Shown here piece after piece: positions 1 to 9,969 of a stretch of 64,000 nucleotides of DNA. Positions within the stretch are counted from its first letter, which is position 1. Every line of letters starts with the position of its first letter. Below the pieces are notes generated by a model. That model was not told the DNA's origin. It did no database searches and saw only the letters and a program-made list of their open reading frames with translations. This stretch comes from Emticicia oligotrophica DSM 17448 (GTDB lineage Bacteria; Bacteroidota; Bacteroidia; Cytophagales; Spirosomataceae). The position numbers were made by a program, and so were the translations under genes. The stretch covers positions 2,294,001 through 2,358,000 of the forward strand of contig NC_018748.1 in the NCBI RefSeq assembly GCF_000263195.1. Reading direction: 5' to 3'.

Positions 1-767
1 TAAAAGTAGGAGGAATGCCTCAGAGTCCACTTGCAGCAAATCGTTTTCCTGCTGGAGCAATTGATAATTATTTGGCCGAAGATTTTACAATTGATACCAA
101 TATAACCGTGGGTTCTTACAGAGCTCCACATTCTAATTTTATGGCTGCTGCCGAACAGTCTTTTCTTGATGAAGTAGCCGAAGTAGCAGGTAAAGACCCG
201 ATTGCTTTCAGAATAGGTTTATTGAACCGAGCCAAAGATAATCCAGTAGGTAAAAACAACGATTATGATGCCAGTAGATTCATAAAAGTATTAGAGTTAG
301 TGCGAGAAAAATCTAATTGGGAGGCCACAAAAACAAGCAAGAAATTAGGTTTTTCAGCCTATTTCTGTCATGATTCGTATGCTGCCCACGTACTTGACTT
401 AGAGATGAAAGAAGGTGCACCACAAATAAATAAAGTTTGGTGTGCCATTGATTGTGGAATTGTCGTAAACCCCGATGCCGCCAAAAACATGGCAGAAGGG
501 GGCATCGTTGATGCTGTTGGAGCTGCTATGTACGGAAAAATGACTTTTACAAAAGGCGTACCCGATGCCAATAATTTTCATAATTATCGCATGATTCGCC
601 ACAACGAAGCTCCTAAAGTTATTGAGGTATTTTTTGTAGAAAATACGGAAGACCCAACAGGAATGGGCGAACCTGCTTATCCACCTGTTCATGCGGCTTT
701 GGCAAATGCCCTTTATAAAGCTACTGGCAAGCGTTTGTATAATCAACCTTTTGGAGAAAGTATTTAG
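1..767 (+). CDS. Molybdopterin-binding subunit of an isoquinoline 1-oxidoreductase-type hydroxylase, 3' part
   Basis: This is the C-terminal part of a xanthine-dehydrogenase-family large subunit, cut by the left window edge. The reading frame is open from base 3. The first ATG (base 15) is internal: it aligns with an isoleucine of the full-length paralogue at 2955-5207 (GGMPQSP here, GGGIPENP there). The segment carries ANRFPAG, the RAPHSNF stretch and the GMGEPAYPPV motif, whose Glu matches the catalytic glutamate of the family. The two copies are similar along their whole shared length, which points to gene duplication. It would work with a 2Fe-2S subunit; the copy's own small subunit must lie upstream of the window, or it shares the one at 2477. 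Family assignment is firm; the substrate is unknown. Confidence 0.9.
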   Translation, partial: KVGGMPQSPLAANRFPAGAIDNYLAEDFTIDTNITVGSYRAPHSNFMAAAEQSFLDEVAEVAGKDPIAFRIGLLNRAKDNPVGKNNDYDASRFIKVLELVREKSNWEATKTSKKLGFSAYFCHDSYAAHVLDLEMKEGAPQINKVWCAIDCGIVVNPDAAKNMAEGGIVDAVGAAMYGKMTFTKGVPDANNFHNYRMIRHNEAPKVIEVFFVENTEDPTGMGEPAYPPVHAALANALYKATGKRLYNQPFGESI

Positions 768-801
768 ATTGTTTGATTTTTGTAAGTTTATCTTTAAAAA
801 T

Positions 802-1701
802 TTAATTCATGCGATATTCATTGGGGGTAACTCCTACTTTTAGCTTAAAAAAACGAGTAAAATGCTGTGGATATTTAAACCCTAATTCGTAAGCAATTTC
901 ACTGACAGATTTTGTTGTGTCAAAAATTCGTTCTTTAGCAATTTCGAGAAGTTTTAAATGGATAAATTCTAAGGCAGATTTGCCTGTTTCTTTCTTGATT
1001 AAATCTCCAAAATACTTTACTGAAATATTTAATTTTTCAGCACAATAAGCAACTGTTGGCAAACCTTCGATAGCTAATTTATCAGAATTGAAATAGTTGT
1101 CTAATAGGGTTTCAAATTTTTCAACCATACCTTTATTGGCTTGTTCTCTGACGATAAACTGGCGGTCATAAAAACGAATACAATAATTTAAGAATAGTTC
1201 AATCGTATTGGCAATAAGTTTTCTGCTGTACTTATCAATGGGGCGGTCAATTTCGGCTTGAATTTTCTCAAAACAATCCAGAACAAAAAATCGCTCTTTT
1301 TCCGAGATATGCAATGCCTCGTTTACATGGTACGAAAAGTAAGTATAGTCTTTCATGTTTTGCCCCAATGAAGTTCCTCGAATCAAATCGGGGTGAAAAA
1401 ATAAGACTATACCCGAAGGTTGATGCAAGCCCTTTTCATTTACCTCCTCAATTTCTACCACTTGACCAGGAGCAATAAAAACCAATGTGCCGCTTTGATA
1501 ATCATAGTAATTACGCCCATATTTCATGGCACTACATTTGGCATCTTTCAAGAAAATACTGTACAATTCAAAATGTACTTTCATCGCAGGACCAGCTCCA
1601 GATTTTGATAAATCTACAATCGTAACCAATGGATTACCCGTTTGAATGCCATTAAATTTATTGATTTCTTCAATATTTCCGAGTTTCATTATTTCTTTCA
1701 T
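802..1701 (-). CDS. AraC-family transcriptional regulator
   Basis: A 299-residue protein with an N-terminal cupin-like sensing region (about 1-180) and a C-terminal AraC/XylS double helix-turn-helix (about 200-299). The end shows the family signature: GDLIKKETGKSA, then SVSEIAYELGFKYPQHFTRFFK and a GVTPNEYR tail. It lies convergent to the truncated hydroxylase gene and divergent from the SnoaL-like gene, so it probably controls the hydroxylase cluster. A close paralogue sits at 54734-55621, and the two share the FYDRQFI and YPQHFTR stretches almost unchanged. The start could be Met1 (1701) or the second Met, 12 bases on. The effector is unknown. Confidence 0.92.
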   Translation of the reverse strand: MKEIMKLGNIEEINKFNGIQTGNPLVTIVDLSKSGAGPAMKVHFELYSIFLKDAKCSAMKYGRNYYDYQSGTLVFIAPGQVVEIEEVNEKGLHQPSGIVLFFHPDLIRGTSLGQNMKDYTYFSYHVNEALHISEKERFFVLDCFEKIQAEIDRPIDKYSRKLIANTIELFLNYCIRFYDRQFIVREQANKGMVEKFETLLDNYFNSDKLAIEGLPTVAYCAEKLNISVKYFGDLIKKETGKSALEFIHLKLLEIAKERIFDTTKSVSEIAYELGFKYPQHFTRFFKLKVGVTPNEYRMN

Positions 1702-1785
1702 ATTGCTTTTTTTATGAAAACAAATTTACCTTCTTTCAGTCATATTAAGTGTTAGTTTCGGGAAAAGTGGTAGCAAAAACAGGAA

Positions 1786-1832
1786 TTTGTATAAGAAAAG
1801 CCATGATAATATTCAGAATTTTGCATAAGAAA
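1786..1832 (+). promoter_or_regulatory. Direct repeat TTTGYATAAGAAA, candidate AraC operator
   Basis: Two 13-bp copies, TTTGTATAAGAAA (1786-1798) and TTTGCATAAGAAA (1820-1832), differ at one base and have a 34-bp period. They lie in the divergent gap between the AraC gene and the SnoaL-like gene, the second only 24 bp from its start codon. The core TGTATAAGAAA recurs, inverted, at 54644-54654 beside the paralogous AraC gene. Operator function is inferred. Confidence 0.4.
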
Positions 1833-1855
1833 TTTAAAACTAAATTCTCGGGAAA

Positions 1856-2365
1856 ATGAAAAAATATTTTTTATTACTTGTTCTTTCAAGCTTTTTAACA
1901 ATGACTTACGCTCAAAAAACAACCGAACAACGCCTGCAAGAAATAGAAGACCGTTTAGCTTTGAAAGCCTTAGTAGATGAGTTTTCTGTTTTAGCAGATA
2001 GAAAAGATATTGTCAACCAAATGTTGCTTTTCACAGAAGATGCCAAAGTAGAATCAGTAAACAACGGTCAAGCAATAGTATTATCAGGTAAAAAGCAAAT
2101 TGGTGATGCCTTTGAGGGCTTTCTTAGCCTTTTTGAAGTAGTATATCATATCAACGGACAACAAACTATAACAATTACTGGAGATAAAGCTACGGGTATT
2201 GCCTATTGTTCAGTTTCATTGATTGGAGTGCAAAATGGAAAAAGGATGAAAAACGATATGGGTGTTATTTACAATGATGAATATGTAAAGATTAAAGGTA
2301 AATGGTTGATAGCCAATAGAAAATCTAACTTTACTTGGCGTAATTCACAACTTCTTAGCGAGTAA
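1856..2365 (+). CDS. Secreted SnoaL-like (NTF2-fold) protein
   Basis: A 169-residue protein with a Sec signal peptide (about 1-19, ending MTYAQ) and an NTF2/SnoaL-type domain. The start TTEQRLQEIEDRLALKAL followed by VDEFSVLADRKD is typical of SnoaL_4 proteins, in which a helix precedes a cone-shaped ligand pocket. Such proteins are often enzymes or binding proteins acting on small cyclic compounds, but no catalytic residue can be named here. It sits 110 bp upstream of the 2Fe-2S subunit and divergent from the AraC gene, so it may act on the same substrate as the hydroxylase. Confidence 0.75.
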   Translation: MKKYFLLLVLSSFLTMTYAQKTTEQRLQEIEDRLALKALVDEFSVLADRKDIVNQMLLFTEDAKVESVNNGQAIVLSGKKQIGDAFEGFLSLFEVVYHINGQQTITITGDKATGIAYCSVSLIGVQNGKRMKNDMGVIYNDEYVKIKGKWLIANRKSNFTWRNSQLLSE

Positions 2366-2476
2366 TTTTATATGTTTGAATTTCGTAATTATTTGTTTGA
2401 AAAACGTTGTTTTTTTCAGGGTTTTATATAGATTTTTGTATTGTGAATAATTCACTCACTCATTCTTAATTAAATT

Positions 2477-2932
2477 ATGGCAAAGTATTCTTTAAAAATA
2501 AATGGGAAAACTCAACAAATTGATGTTGACCCTTCAACTCCTATCTTGTGGGTTTTGCGTGACCACCTGAATATGCCGGGTACTAAATTTGGCTGCGGTA
2601 TGGCTCAGTGCGGAGCTTGTACTGTTCACCTCGATGGCAATGCTGTACGTTCATGTAGTTTGCCAGTTTCGGCAGTAGGAAAAGGTGCTATTACAACCAT
2701 CGAAGGGCTTTCGGCTGATGCTTCTCATCCAGTGCAAAAAGCTTGGCTCGAACACGATGTGGCTCAATGTGGTTATTGTCAATCTGGACAAATCATGTCT
2801 GCAGCGGCTCTACTAAAAAGTAATCCAAATCCGACCGATGAAGAAATTGACGCTTATATGAGTGGTAATATTTGCCGTTGTGGAACTTATCTCCGAATCA
2901 AAGAGGCTATCAAAGCTGCTGCTAAAAAGTAA
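2477..2932 (+). CDS. (2Fe-2S) subunit of an isoquinoline 1-oxidoreductase-type molybdenum hydroxylase
   Basis: A 151-residue protein with two [2Fe-2S] clusters. The plant-ferredoxin-type site has CGMAQCGAC (C-x4-C-x2-C) followed by a later Cys in VRSC; the second, helical site has CGYCQSG and, about 30 residues on, CRC. The length is normal for the small subunits (IorA/CoxS-like). It passes electrons from the molybdenum site of the large subunit, which starts 22 bp downstream, to an acceptor not encoded nearby. No FAD subunit is present, which fits the two-subunit Ior type rather than the three-subunit xanthine dehydrogenase type. Substrate unknown. Confidence 0.95.
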   Translation: MAKYSLKINGKTQQIDVDPSTPILWVLRDHLNMPGTKFGCGMAQCGACTVHLDGNAVRSCSLPVSAVGKGAITTIEGLSADASHPVQKAWLEHDVAQCGYCQSGQIMSAAALLKSNPNPTDEEIDAYMSGNICRCGTYLRIKEAIKAAAKK

Positions 2933-2954
2933 ACATTTAACCAAAATTTGAAGA

Positions 2955-5207
2955 ATGAAAAATACTAAAAATATTGATAGACGTTCATTTCTCAAATCTT
3001 CTGCCTTGGCAGGAGGGGGAATGATGTTGAGTTTTAGCTGGTTTTCGGAGGCAAAAGCCGCTGAAAAAGTAGCCTCATTAAATTTGACTGAAACTTGGAG
3101 TGAACTTGCTGCCTATATCAAGATTACACCCGATAACGTGATAAAAATTTTGGTTCCAAACCCCGAATTTGGACAAAATGTGATGACTTCTCTGCCCATG
3201 ATGGTGGCCGAAGAATTGGATTGTGATTGGAAAAATGTGGTCGTTGAAATGGGTACACACGATAACGTGAAGTACGGGCCACAGTTTACGGGCGGAAGTA
3301 ACTCTGTCAGAATGTATTGGAAACCACTCAGAAATGCAGGAGCAGCAGCTCGCCAAATGCTTATTGAGGCGGCTGCACAAACTTGGAGTGTTTCGGCTTC
3401 CGAAATCACAACTAAAGCAGGTGTGTTATCGCATTCGAGTGGAAAATCGGCAAAATATGGCGAAATGGCAGCCAAAGCGGCAACTTTGGCGATTCCGAAA
3501 GATGTAAAACTAAAAGATCCTAAAGATTTTTCGATTGTAAGAAAATCAAAGAAAAATACCGAAGGGGTAAAAGTAGTTACGGGCAAACCTCTTTTCGGAA
3601 TGGATTATCGTGTAGATGGAATGTTGATTGCTATGATTCAACATCCGCCAGCATTTGGTATGAAACTCAAATCGTTTGATGCCACAGCCGCTAAAAAAAT
3701 GCCTGGTATCAAAGATATATTTAGCATAAAACTATATGATGATGGCTTTGAGCAAGCTGGTTTTGATACCCGTGCTTTCAACGAAATGATTGCGATTGTG
3801 GGTAACTCTACTTGGGAAGTCATGAACGCCCGCAAAAAAATAAATGCTCAATGGGAAGCTGCTGGCGATGTGAAAGATACAATGATGGGCAGAGGCGGAA
3901 AAACTGAAAAGATAGTTCCTGGAAGATTAGAAACTACCAGCAATCAGTTGGAAATGATGGCTGAGTATGCCAAGAAGCCAGCTCAACAACTCCGCAAAGA
4001 TGGCGACCCAGAAGTGGCATTCAAGAACGCTGCACAAATTATCGAACGAACTTACAATGCACCGTTTTTGGCACATAATACAATGGAGCCGATGAACTTC
4101 TTTGCTCATGTACAAGAAGATAAAGCCTTGGTAGCTGGGCCTTTGCAAGCACCAGGTTGGGTAGAACCATCGCTCGCAAAGATTCTAAACCTACCTCCTG
4201 ATAAAATCGAAATTCAGATGACTCGCATGGGTGGAGGTTTTGGGCGTCGGGCGTATGGCTCGTATGTGTATGAGGCTGCTCGTATTTCTCAGAAAATGAA
4301 AGCCCCTATTAAGCTGATTTATACCCGTGAAGACGATATGAGTTACGGTATTTATCGCCCAATGTACACGGCTACCTACCGTGCCGCACTCGATGCCAAT
4401 AAAAATCTAATTGCTTTTCATGTAAAAGGTGGTGGAATTCCTGAAAATCCGGTTCATGCCAATCGTTTTCCAGCGGGAGCAGTAGATAATTATTTAGCCG
4501 AAGGCTGGGAAATTCCCTCAAACATTACGATTGGTGCTTTTAGAGCCCCTCGTTCTAACTTTAATGCGGCTGCCGAACAATCGTTTTTGGATGAATTGGC
4601 CGAAGCAATGGGTAAAGACCCAATCGAGATGCGTCTTGAATTACTGAAAAAAGCAAAGACAAATCCAGTTGGCAAAAACAATGACTATGATGCCGACCGA
4701 TACATTGGTGTTTTAGAATTATTGAAAGAAAAATCAGGTTGGGGAAAACCCGAAAATGCAGGTAAAAAACGTGGGGTAGCCGCCTATTTCTGTCATGCTT
4801 CTTATGCTGGCCACGTGGTAGATATGGTAATGCGTGATGGACAACCTTTTGTAGAATCGGTAACTTCAGCGGTTGATTGTGGTGTAGTTGTAAATCCAGA
4901 TGCCGCCCGAAATATGGTACAAGGTGCTGTGGTAGATGGAATCGGGCAATCGTTTTATGGAGCTTTAACACATAAAGATGGAGCTGCTGAGCAAAGCAAT
5001 TTCCATAATTATCGAATGATTCGCCATAATGAAGCTCCGAAAAAAATAGATGTTCATTTTGTAGAAAACGATATCGACCCAACAGGTCTTGGTGAACCAC
5101 CATTTCCACCAGTTTTTGGAGCGGTAGCGAATGCTTTGTTTAAAACAACAGGTCAACGCTATTATAACCAGCCATTTACAAGCGAACAGCCTAAGACTAA
5201 GTCGTAA
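2955..5207 (+). CDS. Molybdopterin-binding subunit of an isoquinoline 1-oxidoreductase-type hydroxylase
   Basis: A 750-residue large subunit with an N-terminal twin-arginine signal (DRRSFLKSSALAGG, about 9-22), so it is exported folded, probably together with its 2Fe-2S partner. It has the cofactor-binding GGGFGRRAYGSYVYEA stretch and the GLGEPPFPPV motif containing the catalytic Glu. The length is full for IorB-type proteins. It follows the small subunit by 22 bp, so the two form one operon, with the SnoaL gene as a likely first member. The C-terminal third is closely similar to the partial gene at 1-767. A perfect palindromic terminator follows immediately. The oxidised substrate (an N-heterocycle or aldehyde) cannot be read from the sequence. 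Confidence 0.95.
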   Translation: MKNTKNIDRRSFLKSSALAGGGMMLSFSWFSEAKAAEKVASLNLTETWSELAAYIKITPDNVIKILVPNPEFGQNVMTSLPMMVAEELDCDWKNVVVEMGTHDNVKYGPQFTGGSNSVRMYWKPLRNAGAAARQMLIEAAAQTWSVSASEITTKAGVLSHSSGKSAKYGEMAAKAATLAIPKDVKLKDPKDFSIVRKSKKNTEGVKVVTGKPLFGMDYRVDGMLIAMIQHPPAFGMKLKSFDATAAKKMPGIKDIFSIKLYDDGFEQAGFDTRAFNEMIAIVGNSTWEVMNARKKINAQWEAAGDVKDTMMGRGGKTEKIVPGRLETTSNQLEMMAEYAKKPAQQLRKDGDPEVAFKNAAQIIERTYNAPFLAHNTMEPMNFFAHVQEDKALVAGPLQAPGWVEPSLAKILNLPPDKIEIQMTRMGGGFGRRAYGSYVYEAARISQKMKAPIKLIYTREDDMSYGIYRPMYTATYRAALDANKNLIAFHVKGGGIPENPVHANRFPAGAVDNYLAEGWEIPSNITIGAFRAPRSNFNAAAEQSFLDELAEAMGKDPIEMRLELLKKAKTNPVGKNNDYDADRYIGVLELLKEKSGWGKPENAGKKRGVAAYFCHASYAGHVVDMVMRDGQPFVESVTSAVDCGVVVNPDAARNMVQGAVVDGIGQSFYGALTHKDGAAEQSNFHNYRMIRHNEAPKKIDVHFVENDIDPTGLGEPPFPPVFGAVANALFKTTGQRYYNQPFTSEQPKTKS

Positions 5208-5241
5208 GAAAAAAGAGGGTCAATATTGACCCTCTTTTTTC
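5208..5241. terminator. Bidirectional terminator, perfect 34-bp palindrome
   Basis: Both 17-base arms are exact reverse complements (AAAAAAGAGGGTCAA and its mirror), with A-runs before and T-runs after. It begins directly after the stop codon of the hydroxylase large subunit and serves the convergent DoxX-like gene from the other side. Confidence 0.9.
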
Positions 5242-5257
5242 TTTGAGTTTTTAACCT

Positions 5258-5641
5258 TTACTTTTTCATTGGAAAAATTCCTTGTAATTGCACATCTCTT
5301 AACCAGATACTAAGCCAAACTAATATACCGAATATAACTGGGGCAAATATCATACCGGGAGTGTCTTTGTGAATAATGTGTGTAGCTACCGCTCCACCAA
5401 GCCAAGCTGTAATAAATAATGCACCTAAAAAAGTAGTTTTTGGATAGGCAAATAGAGCTGTGGATATAAGTAAAATAGTGCCAAGATACATGACACTTTC
5501 AGCGGGATAACCAAAATCAGTGGCTGCTTTAACAGCTGATTCGGTCTGTAAAAGGTTATTAGTTGCTCCTAAAAGGAACATAATTGAAATAATTCCCTGC
5601 AGACCATAGGAGGTGTACAGGCGACTTTTTGAAATGTTCAT
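5258..5641 (-). CDS. DoxX-like small membrane protein
   Basis: A 127-residue protein with four predicted membrane segments (about 12-28, 47-65, 72-90, 97-114) and short loops. The pattern YTSYGLQGIISIMFLLGATNNL, with a later YLG and HIIHKDTPG, resembles DoxX-like family proteins. The family is membrane-bound and mostly uncharacterised, with some members linked to oxidative stress or quinone reduction. It stands alone between two repeats/terminators. Function is not assignable beyond this. Confidence 0.7.
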   Translation of the reverse strand: MNISKSRLYTSYGLQGIISIMFLLGATNNLLQTESAVKAATDFGYPAESVMYLGTILLISTALFAYPKTTFLGALFITAWLGGAVATHIIHKDTPGMIFAPVIFGILVWLSIWLRDVQLQGIFPMKK

Positions 5642-5729
5642 AATAATTAGGTTTAGAGTTTTCTTAAAGAAAGATAGCTTTTGAGGTGGATATTTACAAG
5701 TAATTGAGAAGAAAATTATTGATAGTTGG

Positions 5730-5772
5730 TTTTTATCTTTGACAAAGTTTTAAACTTTGTCAAAGATAAAAA
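5730..5772. repeat. REP-like hairpin, RAYT 3' side
   Basis: A perfect 21-bp inverted repeat with a one-base centre, core TTTGACAAAGTTT / AAACTTTGTCAAA. It lies 19 bp beyond the stop codon of the RAYT gene. The same core TGACAAAGT...ACTTTGTCA recurs at 6425-6453 and 6563-6588. Confidence 0.85.
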
Positions 5773-5790
5773 AGTAAAAACGATTGAATA

Positions 5791-6399
5791 TTATAATTCA
5801 ACAACGAAATCTTGATTTTCATTTTGAAAACTAAAATGATTTTCGATAAACCATTTTTCAGAACCAAACCATTGCAACACTTCATTTCTAGCCAGTTTGG
5901 TTTGTTGTGTACTTAAAAAACTATGATACGATGAGTGAGTATAGTCTTTGAAATCTGTTACAAAACCATGTTTTTGAGGGTTTTGATGTATATATATTAT
6001 TGTACGAGTTAAGTATGCATCACTATTAATTTGTTTTCGCTTAAAAGGTGTTTCAAATAAACTTCCCGTTCGGTTGTAAATCTTATTGAAACTTTGAGTA
6101 TAGCTACTAAACAACTTAGCAAATTGTTTACTGATAATATGTTCGATACTATGAAGTCCTTCATTTTGGAAGCTTCTATTTTCAGTTAAACTTCTAATTG
6201 TTGTCTCTTCTTTTACTCTAATCAGCAAATGGAAATGATTTTTTAGCAAGCAATAGGCATAAGTATCAACATAGTCATAGAGGTAGAGTGCATATTTGCT
6301 TAAAAAGAAGGCGTAGTTTTTTTCTTGAATAAATAAATTGGTGCTATTGATGCCACGATTATAGATATGATAGTAGCAGTTACTTTCTAGAAAGTCCAT
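5791..6399 (-). mobile_element. RAYT: REP-associated Y1 transposase (IS200-like)
   Basis: A 202-residue single-tyrosine HUH nuclease. The start YYHIYNRGINSTNLF is typical of RAYTs; the HUH motif is in LLKNHFHLLI (His55, His57), and the catalytic Tyr is Tyr136 in YIHQNPQKHG. RAYTs cut single-stranded REP hairpins and are thought to spread them without forming classic insertion sequences. Here the gene is bracketed by REP-like hairpins at 5730-5772 and 6425-6453, with a third at 6563-6588. The frame is intact, so the enzyme may be active. This is the only recognisable mobile-type gene in the window. Confidence 0.9.
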
Positions 6400-6424
6400 G
6401 TGAATTTAGTGTTTAATTTTTCAA

Positions 6425-6453
6425 CTTTGACAAAGTCTTAAACTTTGTCAAAG
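6425..6453. repeat. REP-like hairpin, RAYT 5' side
   Basis: Arms CTTTGACAAAGT (6425-6436) and ACTTTGTCAAAG (6442-6453) are perfect, with a 5-base loop CTTAA. It lies 26 bp upstream of the RAYT start codon and shares the TTTGACAAAGT core with the hairpin on the other side of the gene. Confidence 0.85.
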
Positions 6454-6556
6454 ATTAATAGAAGCTCTAAATGTACTATTTTTTGAAATACTTTCAAGAG
6501 TTTAGAAAAGTGTAGATTCGTTTGATTTTCATAAGAATCTGTTTGAAATTGGTTAG

Positions 6557-7594
<1,038 letters not shown>

Positions 7595-7616
7595 AGCAGC
7601 AAACTCTAAGTTATAT

Positions 7617-7652
7617 TGCCATTAATCCACTCAAAAAGGTGTATTAGTGGCA
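7617..7652 (+). terminator. Terminator after the aldo/keto reductase
   Basis: Arms TGCCATTAAT (7617-7626) and ATTAGTGGCA (7643-7652) pair with one G-U, followed by TTTATCTTTTATTT. Confidence 0.6.
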
Positions 7653-7694
7653 TTTATCTTTTATTTATCATACTCTTCTAAGAGAAACGCTTAA

Positions 7695-8894
7695 ATGGAC
7701 AAAAATAATAATCGCTTTTTATTAATAATAATTCTTGGTTTACTTTCAGCCATAGGAGCATTTTCAATTGATACTTATTTATCGGGTTTCCCGATTATGG
7801 CTTCAGATTTACACGTTTCAGTCGATGATGTTTCTTATTCATTATCAAGCTTTTTCGTAGGTATTTCGATTGGACAAATGCTTTATGGCCCCTTGCTTGA
7901 TCGTTTTGGTCGTAAAAAGCCTTTAATTGTAGGGTTGGTAATCTACGTTTTGGCTTCGATGGGTTGTGCAGTTTCCACCTCGCTCGAAATGTTGGTAGTT
8001 TTTCGTTTCTTACAAGCTTTGGGAGGATGCGTAGGTATGGTTACTCCGAGAGCTATCGTTCGTGATACTTTTCCTATTCAAGAAAGTGCTAAAATATTTT
8101 CTACGCTTATTCTAATTCTTGGGGTTTCGCCCATTATTGCTCCTTCAGTTGGCAGCTTGATGATAACAACTATGGGTTGGCATTCAGTTTTTTGGCTACA
8201 AGCTATTATTGGAGTTGTACTGTTTTTAGCCGTTTTATTTTTATTAGCAGAAAGTAAGAAGGCCGATGATTCTATTTCTTTAAAACCCGAGCATGTAACC
8301 AAAGTATTTTGGGGAATTGCTCGAAACCCACAATTTATTACGTTTTCGGTAGCAGGTTCGTTGGTTTCAGGGGCAATTTACGCCTATTTATCTGGTTCAC
8401 CTTTTGTATTTATGGAGATATTTAAGGTAAGTGAACAACAGTATGGAATTATTTTTGGGGTTTTGGCTGGAGGATTAATTCTAAGTAGTCAAATCAATAA
8501 TTTGGCATTAAGACGCTTTAGTTCTCAACAAATTATCAATGTTGCTTTGTCAATCCAAACTATTCTTGGCTTATTACTATTAACCTTGAGTGCTTTCAAC
8601 CTACTGAATCTCTACGGTACACTCATTCTTATTTTCTTATTCTTATGCTGTCAAGGATTCAGCTTCCCTAATTCTTCCGCATTGGCTTTAATGCCTTTTT
8701 CAAAGGAAGCAGGGAGTGCTTCGGCATTAATGGGCTCTTTGCAAATGGCGATTGGTTCGTTATCGGCGGCTATGGTTGGATTTATTAGTAATGGAACAAG
8801 TTTGCCGATGTTGGGAGTAATGGCTGGATGTGCTTCACTAGGTTTAATCGTTTTTAAGATTGGGAATAATAATATTGTTGCTAAAAACAAATAA
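7695..8894 (+). CDS. Bcr/CflA-family drug efflux MFS transporter
   Basis: A 399-residue, 12-helix major facilitator. The N-terminus with AIGAFSIDTYLSGFPIMASDL is characteristic of the DHA1 Bcr/CflA group, and YGPLLDRFGRKKPL is the MFS signature loop between helices 2 and 3. PRAIVRDTF after helix 4 also fits this group. It would export drugs or small metabolites by proton antiport at the inner membrane. A palindromic terminator overlaps the stop codon. It has no obvious operon partner, and the substrate is unknown. Confidence 0.92.
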   Translation: MDKNNNRFLLIIILGLLSAIGAFSIDTYLSGFPIMASDLHVSVDDVSYSLSSFFVGISIGQMLYGPLLDRFGRKKPLIVGLVIYVLASMGCAVSTSLEMLVVFRFLQALGGCVGMVTPRAIVRDTFPIQESAKIFSTLILILGVSPIIAPSVGSLMITTMGWHSVFWLQAIIGVVLFLAVLFLLAESKKADDSISLKPEHVTKVFWGIARNPQFITFSVAGSLVSGAIYAYLSGSPFVFMEIFKVSEQQYGIIFGVLAGGLILSSQINNLALRRFSSQQIINVALSIQTILGLLLLTLSAFNLLNLYGTLILIFLFLCCQGFSFPNSSALALMPFSKEAGSASALMGSLQMAIGSLSAAMVGFISNGTSLPMLGVMAGCASLGLIVFKIGNNNIVAKNK

Positions 8895-8915
8895 AGGCTT
8901 CATTGAAGCCTTTAT
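8891..8915. terminator. Palindromic terminator
   Basis: Arms ATAAAGGCTTCA (8891-8902) and TGAAGCCTTTAT (8904-8915) are perfect. The left arm includes the efflux gene's stop codon, and CTTTTATTTTTT follows. It can serve the convergent DUF1080 gene too. Confidence 0.85.
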
Positions 8916-8943
8916 CTTTTATTTTTTATGAAGGAAATACAAA

Positions 8944-9801
8944 CTATTTTTTCTTTTTATATATACATGTCGAGTTATCAGATTTCACAAAGTAAGATTT
9001 ATAATTTGTGGCTTTAGGGTCGGTGCAGCCACAAAGATTCAATACTTCAACCTTACGGAAATCAATCGGGTGACTTTCACTCTGTAGTGAAATATAGCCT
9101 TCTTTCAATAATTTTACTTCCGACATTAATTTTTCATCATGCCCACTCACATTTCCACCTCCAATTTGTGGTTTGAGGTACTCTAATACTTTCTCTCCAT
9201 TCACAAAGTGTCTCACCACTGAGTCGCCCAAAACTTCCACTTCTGCTCTTACCCACTGGTCTCCATCATAAGTTTTCGATGTCGAATTGATGCAATGACG
9301 AGTATCAAGTTTATTATTATATACAATATTTGTTCCGGGCGTACATACATTACAAGTTGTTCGAGTACCTTTACCTAAACCACCCAAAAACTGAACCTCG
9401 ATTGAAATCGGAAAATCTTGGTCTTTTCCCATACTTTCGGGGCTTTGGCAGTGAAGCATCAATCCACTATTTCGAGTTGCCCAACCTGGTCCTTCGATGG
9501 CTTGATCGCCCACAAAACGATATTCGATTGCAATTTTATAGTACGAAAACTTATCTTTATAGAAAATATGTCCAAAACGCTCGTTGAATGCAGGATAAGC
9601 ACTGGCATCGTATCTTACTTTCATGAGTCCATCTTCTACCCTAAAAGTATTACCGTAGTTGTTGTTGAGTTCATAGTTTCTGATTTTGACTTTCCAGCCA
9701 TCTAAGTTTTTACCATTGAAAAGTTGCTTCCATTCTTTTTTGTCAATTTCTTGTGCAAAGCTTAATAGCGGTAATAATAGAAAAACAAAGAGTTTTTTCA
9801 T
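8944..9801 (-). CDS. Secreted DUF1080 (3-keto-disaccharide hydrolase-type) protein
   Basis: A 285-residue protein with a signal peptide (about 1-16, ending LLSFAQ) followed by a concanavalin-like jelly-roll. WKQLFNGKNLDGWKVKI at the start, NSGLMLHCQ in the middle and GYISLQSESHPIDFRKVEVLNL at the end are hallmarks of DUF1080. Members of this family act on 3-keto-glycosides or bind carbohydrate. After the fold comes a short Cys-containing tail (CGCTDPKATNYKS). Periplasmic or surface location is likely. It is monocistronic, convergent with the efflux gene. Confidence 0.9.
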   Translation of the reverse strand: MKKLFVFLLLPLLSFAQEIDKKEWKQLFNGKNLDGWKVKIRNYELNNNYGNTFRVEDGLMKVRYDASAYPAFNERFGHIFYKDKFSYYKIAIEYRFVGDQAIEGPGWATRNSGLMLHCQSPESMGKDQDFPISIEVQFLGGLGKGTRTTCNVCTPGTNIVYNNKLDTRHCINSTSKTYDGDQWVRAEVEVLGDSVVRHFVNGEKVLEYLKPQIGGGNVSGHDEKLMSEVKLLKEGYISLQSESHPIDFRKVEVLNLCGCTDPKATNYKSYFVKSDNSTCIYKKKK

Positions 9802-9969
9802 TGAAATATCATTTTAGTTGGATTGAAAAATAGGATTTTTATTCGTTGGAAAGATACGAAAGAAAAGTAAAATGTGGCAAAAATATTTCAAAAAGGCGTA
9901 GCAAAGCCATCCAAGTAAAATTGGGTTTTAGTCAAGAAAAATACAATTTTACAGACTTTAAATAATAAA

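Noticed and set aside
15-17. ATG at 15 as the start of the first gene
   Set aside because: The frame is open to the window edge and the Met aligns inside the full-length paralogue.
3113-3586. 157-codon antisense frame in the same gene
   Set aside because: A shadow frame of the conserved large subunit, with no start context or motif.
4561-5109. 182-codon open frame antisense to the hydroxylase large subunit
   Set aside because: It lies wholly opposite a well-supported gene, has an unnatural His-rich, low-complexity composition and no family resemblance.
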